64,000 nt of DNA, taken from positions 1,178,001-1,242,000 of the forward strand of contig NW_019028980.1 of the NCBI RefSeq assembly GCF_002105155.1, read 5' to 3'. The notes under the pieces were generated by a model. The model saw only the letters and a list, made by a program, of their open reading frames with translations, did not search any database and was not told where the DNA came from. Both the position numbers and the translations under genes were made by a program. The stretch's first letter is position 1. Each line of letters opens with the position of its first letter. Source of the DNA: Lobosporangium transversale. Taxonomy: Eukaryota; Mortierellomycota; Mortierellomycetes; Mortierellales; Mortierellaceae. Below, one piece after another: positions 32,901 to 45,725 of this stretch.

Positions 32901-35194
32901 CGCATCAACGATGCTCGTGAGTCGCTTTCCAGCAAGCTCATTAATTCGGCTCTGTATCCACTTGATGGCACTAGCAGGGTTTCCATTTCTCTTCAATAGA
33001 TTGTCATAAATGGTCATACGTCGGGACTCTAATCTTAATTTTGAGGAAATCTCCCATTTTTCTTTGTGAGTGGCCTTGTATTCTTGAATAAGGATCTGAG
33101 CATCAGCAGGACTTAACGCTGTTACTGTTTTGGATGATGATGCTTCAGATTTTTTGGGATGCGGTTTTAGTCGCTCCTTCTCTTCTCTTGCGACCTGCTT
33201 GTATAGCTCCTCGTCCGTTGTATATTCAGACGCATCTGATTCGCCATACAATGGCAACACAGGGTCATCGCCATTTTCTACTGTATGCGACTGCAAATCA
33301 TGTGTTACTCCTCCCTTGAATTTGCGGAAGTCTATAGAGGTAAGATCTTGCTCGCCTTGGCTCAAGTCTACCCATAGCGATGATGATTCCTTGCTTTTAT
33401 TTTTAAATACAACATCCCAAGTAGACGGGCGGACTAAATTATTAGCAGGGATTTGAGCATCCCAGAATCAGGTAGAAGTCAGTAGTCAATTCGCCATTAC
33501 AGAAAGAGACATGTTCAATATTACTTTATCAGAAACAGCTTTTGTCAGTTAAACAAAAGAAACAAAATGTACCTTCGACAGTGCCGCCATTATTGGTGAA
33601 GACTAGAACTGGAACATCTTTCTGCCTCCGTCTCACTGGTGCATATACAATGTGGTCAAGGGTTTCTAGAACTGGAGGGCTTCGTAAGATGCGTTTCATG
33701 TTCCGCTGAACGAGTAGCCGGTAGCCTTCGGGGATTGGGTTTTGTGGCGAGTAGGATGGGCGGACAGCCCAATTGTCATCACTGTCGCTTTCAAGTGCTC
33801 CATCATTTTTGAAAAAGATATCGGATATACTCGCTCCTGTACGAGAGAAGAATGAAACCTTCTTTATGGTTTGTTTGGTTTGTTTACTAACAGTATTGCT
33901 GTCACTATGTGCCGAGATAGGTTTCTGACGGCGTTGGATATAATTAACAGGCTCAAGGTCCTGTGGCGTTGGAATCGATGAAGAGCGATTAAATACAGTT
34001 GAGGAGAGCGCTGAATGGATCCCAATGGACATGTGTTGCGATGCCGTAGGCACCAAAGTTGGCATGAATCTCTTGATGCCAACATGATTCATACCGGTAG
34101 AGCGAAGGTCCCCTACCAGGCCATTATTGATCAGTTTCTTTGAGTTCCGGACCCTCAATGCTAATGGTAAGTCGTCCTCATCTGTATATGCATTATCCAT
34201 CTCTACATTTGCATCATCGTCCTCTTCATCACCGTCTTCTCCGTCAGTTTCGCCAAGCGAGATATCATCCATTTTTGCAAAGGATTTCTTGATATTTTGA
34301 GATTGTAATCGTGATCGTGGTCGGTTCTCTCGACCTCTCAGGGATTTCTCACTTCCGTCCAGATACACCTTGAGCGGCTCCTTCAGCAAGGGGATTTCAT
34401 TGAGCTCAGCGTCACCGCGTTCTGATCGACGCTTAGCAATGCCCGTGTCATTTATGCCTGACGAAACTGAGTCATGGTTATTCTTTGCGAGTGTGTGTGT
34501 GTACGTTGGCAATGCCTCTTCCAAATCATGCATATTCAGCACAGAAGTGCCTGTGCTCATTGTTGTCTCGGTTGATGATCCGAAAAGGCCCTGTGATTGC
34601 ATTGATGTATCTGACAGTCCCAAAGTCCCTTTGATTGTAGCGTTCTGTCCGTCAACTCCTTGCTGCCCCGCTTCTTCGGCTGTCTTATGAATTGCATTAC
34701 CTATACGTCCATACAGACATTAAATGAGGTTAAACGTTCCTTACGTTAGATTATAGCAACTTGCAGTAGCTTTTACCTCATGCGATCAACCAGATATGTC
34801 TTCTAATCGCAATAATGCATAACTACCTCGTAATCTCCATATGGTTTTGAGGATCTTTGCCCTTTGGCCAAATGAATTGATACCGAACTCAGTCTTGAGT
34901 GCTTCGTGGTCTAGGTCTTCAATGAGCACACTCCCGTCTACGTCATTTTCTTTGAAGTTAAAAGAAAAAAAAGAAAAAAGAAAAAGATCGTCGTCGTAAG
35001 ACATTTATTTTACTTCTTTCCCTTTTTTTCCTTTTTTTCCTTTTTTTCCTTTTTTTCCTTTTTATTCTTTTATTTCCATTCAGCTCTCTACCTTGGAAAC
35101 GCTCAAGAACCTCCTCGGAGAATTGAAAGGTCTCGCGAAGCCATTGACAGACTTCGCGGGTGCTCCAATACAGGGGGTTGCTCGGCCGGTCCAT
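26456..35194 (-). CDS. SNF2-family ATPase (ATRX/ARIP4-like) with N-terminal SAM domain
   Basis: Predicted chromatin remodelling or DNA-translocating ATPase of 2,277 residues in 18 exons: 35092-35194, 34827-34949, 33573-34700, 31906-33433, 30581-31793, 30362-30473, 30045-30256, 29718-29927, 29536-29591, 29313-29406, 29119-29220, 28844-29022, 28695-28750, 28480-28593, 28302-28372, 28134-28202, 27651-28027 and 26456-27542. Residues 1-75 form a SAM domain (YWSTREVCQWLRETFQFSEE ... ALKTEFGINSFGQRAKIL). A long charged region precedes the ATPase: motif I GCILAHAMGLGKTFQVIAFL (Lys near 1338), motif II ADEGHAIKT (Asp near 1464), motif III ILTGYPLQNRLEEYW, then AGSQGINLVAA and ARAFRYGQT (motif VI). ILAHxMGLGKT and DEGH are typical of the ATRX/Rad54-like branch. 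The tail is Gln/Ser/Pro-rich. The acceptor of exon 7 could instead lie 9 nt downstream. Confidence 0.92.
35021..35062. repeat. 9-bp T-rich tandem repeat in SNF2 intron 1
   Basis: The unit tttttttcc is repeated about five times inside the intron separating the two SAM-coding exons. Confidence 0.85.
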
Positions 35195-35777
35195 AGGTTA
35201 TAAAAAAAAATAAATAAATAAAGTATAACACAATAGTACTAAGAGAGACAGCAGTAGGAGGGTATTAAGCCGGGTTTCAATGTGTAAATGTGTAAAATTA
35301 ATCTGGATTAATAATGACCAATGTATTCAATCGGTCATGGAAACTACATCAACAAGGAGATCATGAAGGCTGCTTTTATCAAGTTTACTATAAATATAGC
35401 ACGTGACTTATGTACTGTGCCGCAGATTTACCATAGCACTGTGGTTTTTTTTTTTTTTTTTGACAAAGTGGGCAGGCTTTGTTTCACTGTGGACACAATG
35501 GAAGTGGACATCCTCTATAGACTCCCTATATCCCTAAGTCAGAAGATTGCATTATTGATGACGGATACGTCAAGGGCGTGACGATGCCTGTTCTCCAGCT
35601 CTCCTTTAACCTGTTTATCGTGTCATTCATGTAATAGCTTACTACGGTACACAATATTTGGTACAACCACTGCTCTTCAAGAGAGGTTTATTGCGTTAAT
35701 TCATATCTACATGGATCTCACCGGTATGTGAGTGTGTTTTTTACTAACAAAAAATATATCAGTTTAGATAACAGGGA
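35195..35777. other. SNF2 promoter region
   Basis: Between the SNF2 start and the pyruvate kinase stop. It contains a 16-nt poly(T) run near 35444-35461; no gene is supported. Confidence 0.5.
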
Positions 35778-37194
35778 TTAAGCGACGACAATGCGCATAG
35801 TATTGGTGTTTCCGTATCCTGCACGGAATCCCTGGATGACGATCACTGGCTGGCCTGATTTCAACAAACCGTGGTGAATAGCCTGATCCATACCCCAACG
35901 CAATCTGTTGTCAACATCCTCCTGCCAATCATCCACCTTGGGTTGTTCATAGATAAATGGATAACAGCCTCGAGACAAGTGAATCGCACGAGCGGTCGAA
36001 GCCTTGCGGGTCACAATAATGATGTTGGCCTGTGGACGATACTTTGAGATTAAACGAGCAGTGTCTCCAGAAGTTGAGAGGACAACAATCGCCCCGGCAT
36101 CCTGTTCATGCGCTGCAGAGACGGCTGATGAGGCTACAGTTTCAGTGGTTTCAGTAGGGCGCTTTTGGAGCATACGAAGCTCATTGAACAATGGTGGGTA
36201 ACAGATAGCAGACTCTGCAAGAACACAGGTATCAGCCATAGTGCGGACAGCCTCAAGTGGATATGATCCCTTTGCGGTCTCTCCTGACAACATGACACAG
36301 TCGACGCCATCCAGAACAGCGTTCGCGACATCTGACACTTCGGCACGAGTAGGGCGAGGGTTGTACTAAACAAAAGTAAACGTATACGGCGCCAAACAGT
36401 ATGTTAGTAGTCTATTCGTAAATGACGATATCTACTTTTAAGCAAGGTTATGAAAAAAAAAAAAAAAAAAAATACTCACAGTCATGGACTCCAGCATCTG
36501 AGTGGCACAAATAACGGGCTTGCCTGCCAAGTTGCACTTGGAGACCATCATCTTTTGAGCAATGAAAACTTGTTCACAAGGGATCTCAATACCCAAATCG
36601 CCACGAGCGACCATGACGCCATCTGTAACCTCCAGGATCTCGTCGAAATTCTTGACACCCTGGTGGTTCTCGATCTTACTGATAATCCTGATATGCTTTC
36701 CCTCCTCGCCCAGAATCCTGCGAATCTCACGAACATCATCTGCACGACGGATAAATGAAGCAAAGACGATATCGACATTGTTCTTGACACCAAACTGCAG
36801 ATCCTTCTTGTCCTTTTCTGATAGAGCAGGAAGATCCACCTCAGTCTTGGGCAGGTTAACACCCTTTCTGGAGCATAGCTTGCCATTGTTCAACGCCCTG
36901 ACCTTGACTTGGTCTCCCTCAACAGCAAGAACCTGGAATGACAACACGCCATCGTCAACGTAGATGATTTTACCTGGGGAGATGACCTTGGTAATATTCT
37001 TGTAGTCCAAGTACATGACCTCGCCTGTGCATGCTTCTGCGTACTGGTCATTTGTAGAGAAGATCATCTCGTGGCCGGCAGTGATAGGAACTTCGACATC
37101 GTCTTTCATCAACCCAGTACGAATCTCGGGTCCCTTAGTGTCAAGAGCAATTCCAACGGGGCGGCCAGGATGCTCTAGATCGTATCAGACAAGT

Positions 37195-37227
<33 letters not shown>

Positions 37228-37326
37228 AAAGAAAAAGAAAAAAAGAAGATGGGTTGTTTGATAAGCACATAGGTAAGTACAGCGGGTACAATCGTGAGGA
37301 AAAACAAGGTATGAACAATCAAAAAC

Positions 37327-37358
<32 letters not shown>

Positions 37359-38393
37359 AAAAAAGCTTATAAGGATAGAAGGGCTCAATTGAGATCAGCA
37401 GGACAAAAATGTGGGAAGAAAAATTTCCGAATGCGGGCAAAGCAAAAATGAAAAGAAAATTGGTCTCACGGGAAGACACGATCCAATGTCCATATCATGT
37501 CTAATCTGAATCTGACGCAGATATATCATATTTATATCCATGAACTGTACCTTCAGCACTCTTGCGGGTATTATCGATAACAGACTGGTGATATTCATAC
37601 GAACCGTGGCTAAAGTTCTAATAGAACCGTTATAATTAAACAGTGGAAAAAGAATGAAACGCACGTAGTTAGACACGCTGTTTCTAGACGTCACCGGTTT
37701 TTGAATCATAGTGATTTTTTTTCTTGTCATATCCCATGTCAGTGAGAAATCTGGTGGTTTTTTTTTTCTTTTCCTTTTTCTTTCATTCAATTTGTCGATT
37801 TAATCCGAAATGGCAAGCATTGGACTTGTTCCGTGATACGCCATGTATTTCATGTATAAAAAAAAAAAAAAAAAAAAAAAGACCAGAGACTATAGAAAGT
37901 GATCCCGGAATAAACCGACACCAAGAAATTCGAGTTGATACACTTCTCACGGTCATTAATCAAAATCGCACGCCTGACGTTCATGAGCCTCGATCCAAAA
38001 TGTAAAATGTAAAATGAACACACACCCCCTTTTTTTTTTTCTCACATATCCCTAGACTGATGAAAAAAACAGTAGAACGATCCGCCTTCTTCGAGTCAAC
38101 GTACCATACGAACAATGTTCATGCCGGCCTGGCGAAGTTTGGTGATCATGTCGACACTATTAGTCTTTGGACCTAAGAAAATAACAACGTCATGGAACAC
38201 AAAGAATAAGCCAATTGATATTCATGCCAACGCGGTTTCATGAAGTAAAGGGAAAAAAGAAAAAGAAAGTAGAGAGGAGAGCCAACGTACCAATGGTGCA
38301 AATGATTGAGGTCTTGCGGACATTTTTTGGAGTATAATCGATATCAAGGGATGAGGTCCACTCGAGGTTGGTCTTGATTGAATCCCTGAACAT
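35778..38393 (-). CDS. PYK1: Pyruvate kinase
   Basis: Converts phosphoenolpyruvate and ADP to pyruvate and ATP, the last glycolytic step. Five exons: 38291-38393, 38105-38172, 37551-37617, 36480-37174 and 35778-36365, giving 506 residues, the normal fungal length. The start [15 protein letters not shown] is the ATG that opens exon 1 in frame. Motifs in order: [56 protein letters not shown], the catalytic-site signature [19 protein letters not shown] with its Lys, [25 protein letters not shown] and the allosteric-domain segment [18 protein letters not shown]. Introns 3 and 4 carry long poly(A/T) runs. Confidence 0.97.
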
Positions 38394-39154
38394 GGTTAAT
38401 TATTAATTCTTATTGACAAGTGAGTCAAGTAATATAACGAAGAGTAAAGAAATGAAAAGAATGAGGGAATGAGAAAAAGTTGAAGGAATGAGGAATGAAA
38501 GAAAAGAAGAGAGGAAAAAAAAAAAAAAAAAAAAAAAAGACCGAAGGTAAGGTCGGTGCATGTTTATTTTGCTCATCATGGCCTCTCTCCCTATTTTTCT
38601 TATCTGCTATCTTGCATTGCAAAAGTCTCTCTCGTCCACGTTTTCCTGCTTATGTTTAGTGTTTTAAATACCCAGACGATGTGTTTTGGACTATCGATCA
38701 ATGTCTATAAAAAACATTGTATGTAAAAAGCTGTTTCATCCCTATCTAGTACATGTACATGTACTGAACACGTAGATTACGCTGTAATTTCATTATGATC
38801 TTTGGATCAAACTTTTTTATGCTATCGCCTTGGAAGCCATTTGCTCTCAGCCTGTCACTGTCAATCGTTCTATTGATTGTCGTTATCTCTTGTCCACTCC
38901 ACAGAAAACAAACATCGACAATCTTTTTTAGTTCAACCTTTAATAAAAAATATATATACTTTTATCACTGCTCATCTCCTCAATCATTTCCTTATCAGTT
39001 AGTGTCTGATAGCCGTGCTACTTGTATTTACATCAGATGTTTTTTTTTTGTTGTTATTTTTATTATCTGTTAAATATAATAGACATATGCTATCTTTCAC
39101 TCATCTGATCAGATTTTAAAAAGTATTTCCTGCTTGATTTCATCCTCGTTCTCT
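38394..39154. other. Pyruvate kinase upstream region
   Basis: No gene is seen. It includes an 18-nt or longer poly(A) run (about 38516-38538), a TATA-like tataaaaaac near 38706, and a palindromic ACATGTACATGT element at 38749-38765. Confidence 0.5.
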
Positions 39155-42100
39155 TCAATCTGTGTCCTCACAAAGGTCTAATTTGAACGCAAGTTCTTCC
39201 AACATCGCCTCAGCAGCTACGAGATACATAGAAAAAAAAAAAAAGAAAAAAAAAATAAGACAATTAGTGTTACCTATAGAAAATGAAAAATGATCACGTA
39301 AATGTCATGCTACAGCTTTTTAAAAGTGAAAGAAATATATACTTTACCATCATTGCCAAAGTAATGGCTTCGATCTAGACTGGTGTCCAACATGGAAAGT
39401 GTCTAAAAAATTTTACAATTAAATAACTCCCTTTTAATATTTCTTATCCTATTGTACGAATTACCGTTTTATTTGAATCACTTACCATGCTGAAAAAATC
39501 CATAAATGGCACATTGTGCAGAAGCATCACATCCTCCGCAATCTGGTTCCAGTATCGTAGACGGTAGATAGATCGCCAGTCGTGTTGGAATAATGGATCT
39601 GTAAGTTGTGTCTCTGGGAAAGCAACCATACCGGCCCATACCATCATCACAGTCGGATCCTTCTGACTGTTATAATCGTTATTTGCCGTCTTGGATACGG
39701 GGAAGACAATAGTGTCAAAGCTGTCTGCTGTGTCATCAAAATCGATGTTGTTGGTAGAGCCCACATCTGGGTCAAGGGAACGACGACCCAAATGATTATG
39801 GATTCTTTTCGTGTTTTTGATGTTGCTCTTGTTGTTGCTAGTAGCACTACTTGAGTTACCAGTTTTACCCACAGTGCGTTTGGAAGACTGATTGTTGGAA
39901 GGATTGGCAGTATTATTGCTCTGGTCATCACCTGATCGGACATACTCATTGCGATTGTCGCCTCTACTATCTTTACCGTTGCTAGCGCTTGAACCGCTGT
40001 TGAAATCAGATTTACTTGGACTAGTTCCCGCTTCAGCCTTAGCGACACTATAGTTTATATTATTCTGTCGATCGCCTGTGCCTCCTCCGGCTTTGGAATT
40101 GCTGTCCTTGGCACGCTGGTTTATCGATTTACTTTTGTCACCGCGATTGTTGTCGTCACCCAAGATCGCTTTTTCATTCTGGCTCATAGAGAACCTTTTG
40201 GACTCCTCGGAGATTTGTGCGGCACCCTTCTGATCAGATAGTTGGATGTGCTTGCCCTGTCGAACGAGGCCAGGCTTATTACCCTTATTATTGTAACCGT
40301 TACGTTGGTTCTGATATTGTTCCTGCTCCCGATTTCCAGTATTGAAATGGCCATTCTTGGAGGACTTTGATAGCTCCTCCTCTTCTTTGGTTTCATCGTC
40401 CCAGGCAACCTTAATATATTCAAAGTCATTTCCGCCTGTAGTGTCGTCGCCACGACCATGTTGAGTATCTTGACTATCTTGTTGTCTTTCCTTGTCGTAA
40501 TCATCCCCCTCATCGTAACCATATTCCCCATCATAATCATCCTCGTCGTCATAACCATCCTCGTCGTCATAATCATCTTCGTCGCCATAATCATCCTCAT
40601 CTCCATAATCGGCCTCTCCATCTCCTTCTATTATCCCGCCCTGCTCACCATTATTGTCATCCCCATTACGACTCCTATTATTTCCATTAGATTCATCAAA
40701 ATCCTCGTCATCAAGGTCTTGACTATCCCGAGCTTGCTGTTGGATCGATTCGACAAGGTCTTGGACCATATCATGGTATTGGGCCGTGGACATAGGATTG
40801 CCTGAGGTGTTGGTCCCTGTGGCCCATTGACCGACGTTGGCAACGAGGATGTCGGAAGGTTCGCTGATCGTCTCTGAAAAGAGAGGATCATGAACAAATG
40901 CAAAGGTCGTGGATTCAAAAGTCTTGTCTATGCGTCTTTCAGAGCCCGAAGCTACATATCGCACAAAACAAGAGCGAATGAATATCTATTTGTTCCTTAC
41001 CATGTGCCAAGGAGAAACGAAAAAAAAATAAAATAAAATAAAAAAATAGTATTCACATTACTGGATGTTTGAATCTCAGTGATGCCATCAAGCCGTCGAA
41101 CCAATTGCTCCATCGCGACTCGAAGGTGTGAGTCGCCTTGGAACAGAATCTTTAATGGACCCTTCTTGTTCTGTAGACAACTCCTCTGGAGCGGTTTGCC
41201 ATAGGTACATCCAAGAGGTGTCCAGGTATAGTTGGCCTTTCGCCAGCTCTGCTTATCCAGTGGGTGTGCGGGCAGCCATGCACCCTGCACAGCCATACTG
41301 CGCGAGCATAGAGGCAGCTCCCCCTTTACTCCAGAGCTAGTTGCTGCCACGTCTGCTCCCTGGGGATATGGCTGATTCAAATTTTGACTTTGAAGAGCCT
41401 CATATTCTGCTGCTTCCGCTACAGAAGGGTCTTCAGTGTTTGATCTTGATGTCGGCTCTAGGAACCTTGGAGAGGCGATCCGTGAGGGACAACCACGGCA
41501 GATTTCAAGTGGTAAATTCGAGATGACTTTTCGAGGCTTCATAAGAGGCCATCCCTTGTTCTGCTCAGCCACTGCATCAAAGTTACTGTACAGATGTGTG
41601 ATATCCAAGGAGAGTTTCCCGGGATTAGAGATATGAAAGGGAAAGACATAGAGACATTGAGATGAGTGGTACCAATCTGGTGGAGATAACTTTTCAGACC
41701 CACTGAAGACCACATGGAAAGCGTCTGGCCCAGAAAATTGACGATGGAACGCGTCATGGATTGTGTTTTCAGAAATTGGATAACGCAAATTGGCCTCTTT
41801 ACATAAGCCCTGAGAAAGAGAAATGGAGATTTAATAAATATAAATATCTATAATACCGATGTCAACTGATCGATGTTTTTAAAAAATAAAAATAAAAAAA
41901 TAAAATAAAAAAAAGAAAGAGGTATTGTCGTCCCAAATGAACGAAAACTTACGCGATCTCGGCGTCTCACGCGAACGAGGCCTTCATTACAAGTATAGGG
42001 TGAGAAACAGATATCTGCAGAGAAATCAGGGTGCTCTGATTCAAGTGGAATACATTCGTGAGGCTCCAACATCAAAAGTTTTTGACGATCGTATTTGTAG

Positions 42101-42285
42101 AACCGAGGACAGAGTGGTTTTTGAAGATGATCTAGGCTTTGAGAGTATATGGATGGACGTGTAAAATACTCCATGACGGATGTATGCATTTCTGCCGATG
42201 AATACATCCAAAGTATCACAGCAGTGGTGGCCAGGACCACGCATCGCCTTCTGGAGCGTGGACGTGCCAAAAACCCAAGTGCCAT
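39155..42285 (-). CDS. PC-esterase/TBL-like type II membrane protein with acidic insert
   Basis: Five exons: 41953-42285, 41062-41809, 39486-40951, 39348-39402 and 39155-39216 (887 residues). The N-terminus MALGFLARPRSRRRCVVLAT has a basic stretch, then one hydrophobic anchor (about 16-30), so a Golgi-type type II protein is likely. Catalytic features of the PC-esterase (GDSL-like, TBL/NXPE/Cas1-related) superfamily: ILFQGDSHLRVAMEQL with Ser338, and a C-terminal LDRSHYFGNDG containing the Asp859-x2-His862 pair. WTPLGCTYGKPLQ and CSRSMAVQGAWLP before the GDS resemble the conserved pre-domain. Some 250 residues between the block-II region and the DxxH are Asp/Glu/Tyr/Asn/Ser-rich. The likely role is O-acyl transfer or esterase action on glycans; the substrate is unknown. 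Confidence 0.86.
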
Positions 42286-43621
42286 TAGAATTAGAATACT
42301 TTCTTTGTAAATGTGTTACGTGTTATGAGTTTTTTGTGTAGCTTTTTTGATGATTGGAATTATTTGATCTAGAAAAAAGAAAAAAAAAATAAAATAAAAT
42401 AAAAAAAAAAAAAAAAAAAAAGGAAATGAAAACAACCAAAAGGGCGGTAGAATAGGATTGAACAACTGGTAAAGGAAGGGTAGGAGCTTTCTTCTTCGGC
42501 GCCAGTGACTACGAAATGTTCTTGTTCACCCTCGTCCTGATGGGACAGTATGACGATTGTCTGTTGGATTCTCGTTTGACATCCTTATTGCTAACTGCGG
42601 CCGTTGCTCTTTTCCTGGTGTGCGTCGGAATCTATATCGCTTTTAGTTTTGCCTAGAGGAACGTGTCTATCGTACAGGATATGCAAAAATAAAAGACCGA
42701 GACGAAAGTTTTCCTCGGACACTCTTTCGTATTTTTTATTTTTTATTTTTTATTTTTTTGCTTTGTTCTTTGACAAAACTTAGAGAATACCACATGGTGA
42801 TCATCCTGCTATGACTTTCGTCAGCGGGTAAAAAACAAAGTATTTGTTGTTGGAATTGCAGGTTGTTGCTGGTTGGTGCGGATGAATTGTTCATGTTCAT
42901 GTACATCATCGTCAGTACTCTATGGACATTTTGATGTCAATTTTTTTATATTTTATTTACTCAGGGTGGTCGGTATCAAGAAACTCAATAGGCCATGTCT
43001 TGTATGGTCTAGATGTGTGGTGCCTTGCGGAAGAACCCCCTTTGAATTTGTATTAACACTATTAGGGATTAACACTCTTAGTCTGTATGCATCGGTGTTT
43101 TTTACATTGGACCCTGTCTTCCTTGATCTCAAAATGATTGCATACTTTCTCCTTGTGTCTTGTTTTAAAAATAAAAAAGATACGGACATGTGTAATATTT
43201 ACAAAGAAATGCCCATAATAGTCATAGCAAAAAAGGACCCTCTTGCCCCTTTGCCCCCTGGTCTGTGTTAATGTCGCATCGCATCATTCTTTTCGTCGTA
43301 TCTTTTTTCTTTCCATATTCGATTACAAGTTTCTACAGATTTTTTCTTTTCTTCTTTACACTCTGACCAGACTCTTCTCTTTTCCTCTCATTCTCATATT
43401 CTCATTAATTCATTCCTTTATATATATATATATACACACTTTAAGTCATTAATTCGTTAATTCGTTAATTCATTAATTCGTTAATTCAACCCTTCATTCA
43501 TTCTCACTCTTTGATTCTTGGTCTGTACATTCTTCTTTCGTCTTTCCTTTCGGTCTTTTCATATACATTTACACACAAACAGAGTGTCTCTTTCTGCCCC
43601 CTTCTTTTGAGCGAGCGCATT
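42286..43621. other. Divergent intergenic region
   Basis: Shared upstream region of two divergent genes. It holds a 19-nt poly(A) run (about 42403-42421), a (TA)n stretch near 43424 and five repeats of ttaattcgttaattc at about 43445-43490. Only weak ORFs. Confidence 0.5.
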
Positions 43622-45422
43622 ATGAACACCGCCTGCGCAACCATGTCACACCTGGTCACTGTCGACTCTCCATTTGAGTCTCAGGCACAGACTCAGTTCC
43701 AGAAACATTTGCAGCAAAAGCGACAACGACAACAACAGCTGTCTACTTTTAACCCCAATCGTATCTCACTCCTTCCACAACAACAACAACAAGACCTGCC
43801 ACAGCCGCAACAACCGCAACAACCGCAGCAACCGCAGTTTACTCCACCCCCTCAACTGCAGCAACAACCACAGGCTCAGGAAAAGCCAGTTGGACGGCCT
43901 ACAGGATCTCGTCCTAGCCTCAGCCTTGATACATCTGAAGAGCGTCTTCAGAACATCAAGGTCTTTCACTACAATAACAAACAGTACCTCAAATTATTCT
44001 CGCCAAGCCTTGTAGAATCACCTGTTAGTTATTTGAATCAAAAGCAGTTGATCGAAGACAAGAAGCTGTGGGAGAACGGCCCAAATGAAGCCTTCCAAAA
44101 GCAACTCGAGAACGAGAGACGGGAAGCATACAAAGGTAAAAAACAATTCTCACACACCAAAAAGAAAAAAAACAAAAACAAAAACAAAAACAAAAAAGAC
44201 AAAAATGAAATGGGCGTTACAGAACTCACGGGATTGATCCATCGCGGACGATTGTATTACATCCAAACATGCCAGCATTGTCACCCACCCCCCTTCCAAT
44301 GTTCCAACCTTCTTCTTCTCGGTTCTTCCTTTCTCCTTTATTTTTTTTATAGTATTCTTGAACATGGTCTCTTTGCTATTTTTCGTTATTTTTATCAGAG
44401 CCTTTTGTCTTAGATGTTCAAAAGGGAGATGGGACATGGACCACATCCACAGACATCTGTACTTCCGTGCACTTGTCTGCACAGTCTGTGAGATGTGACA
44501 TGCCATGTGGGGCCATTGCTCTCTGATTCTAAATGATGCACATTTGGATCTTGCTTGACTTTTTCACTCTCATTGAATATTACTCAATGGACTAAAAAAG
44601 GGGGCCCTTGCAGATCTTGCAGTTGCATTATTCAAAAACAGTGACCCAATCCATTTCATCACATATTTTTCCATCATCCATAATTCATTATCCGTGCTAA
44701 ATCTTGATGCTAGTCAAATTGCTATTTTTTTCATGCCTGCGTAATATTTTGTGTATTACATATCATGTGCACTAAGAGCTGCCTTTTTCTACACATAATC
44801 AACAACACATACGCATTTACACATGTACACATACACCACATGAACATGCTATTTTCAGGCCATGCCACACAACCCGTGAAACAGGCACTAACCAAATCTA
44901 ATCCATCCTGTTCTCTTTGTCTCTTTTGAAATTAAAATAGCTCGCTCTAAACAACAGCTTCGGGGCTTTATTATGGGTCTGTGGCTTGGCTGCCTTCTTG
45001 GATTTCTAATGCTGCAGCAAACGACTGCCAAGACCAACAGCTTTTGGAGGTAACAAAAACAAAAACAAATAAAAAAAAAAAAAAATGCAAGACGCGCGAT
45101 ACGCTCTGGCCACTTTGTTAATTATCATTCATGCATTAGAGACTGATTTTATTTATTTATTTATTTATTTATATATTTTACTATACTCTATTTTAGGCAT
45201 GATACCTTGTCATCCTATAGTCCTTTGGTCATCTTGTCGATCCTTGCCACTAGTGTAGCGATTATCCGCTCAGGATCTCGTTGTACAGTTGCTGCAGTGG
45301 CAACTTGTGCGGCTGTATTGACCTGTTTTGCCACATTGCTCGTTAACCAGAGTCAGTACTCTACCGAGCTTCGGCTTTACAAGCGTGGTCCTGTAGGCAT
45401 TGCTGTTGAAACGACCCCATAA
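43622..45422 (+). CDS. Unknown protein with Gln/Pro-rich N-terminus and three membrane helices
   Basis: Three exons: 43622-44135, 44941-45049 and 45197-45422 (282 residues), consistent phases. The N-terminal 100 residues are Gln/Pro-rich; a GRPTGSRPSLSLDTSEER segment is followed by a short conserved-looking stretch (VFHYNNKQYLKLFSPSL). The C-terminal third has three hydrophobic segments (GFIMGLWLGCLLGFLML; LVILSILATSVAII; VAAVATCAAVLTCFATLLV). No family is recognised. The first intron is unusually long (805 nt) for this window and contains an A-rich region. Confidence 0.72.
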
Positions 45423-45692
45423 AAAGAGACACCTATGATTTCATCACCCTTCTTTTTTTTATATGACAAGAATAATTCCTTTTGTAAATCCTCCATCCTC
45501 TCTTCTTCCTCCTTTACATTACCTCATCCTTTTACTCTTGTCCTTGTATATTTGCTACATTACATTATGCCATCATTTCAAAAAAAAAAAAAAAAAAAAA
45601 AATGGAAAAAAGGAACAAAAGGAAAAAAAAAAAGACTTTTTGTAATCTATTGATTCAATTTACCCTCTGCTACCCTTAGTCTTTTTCTTTAT

Positions 45693-45725
<33 letters not shown>

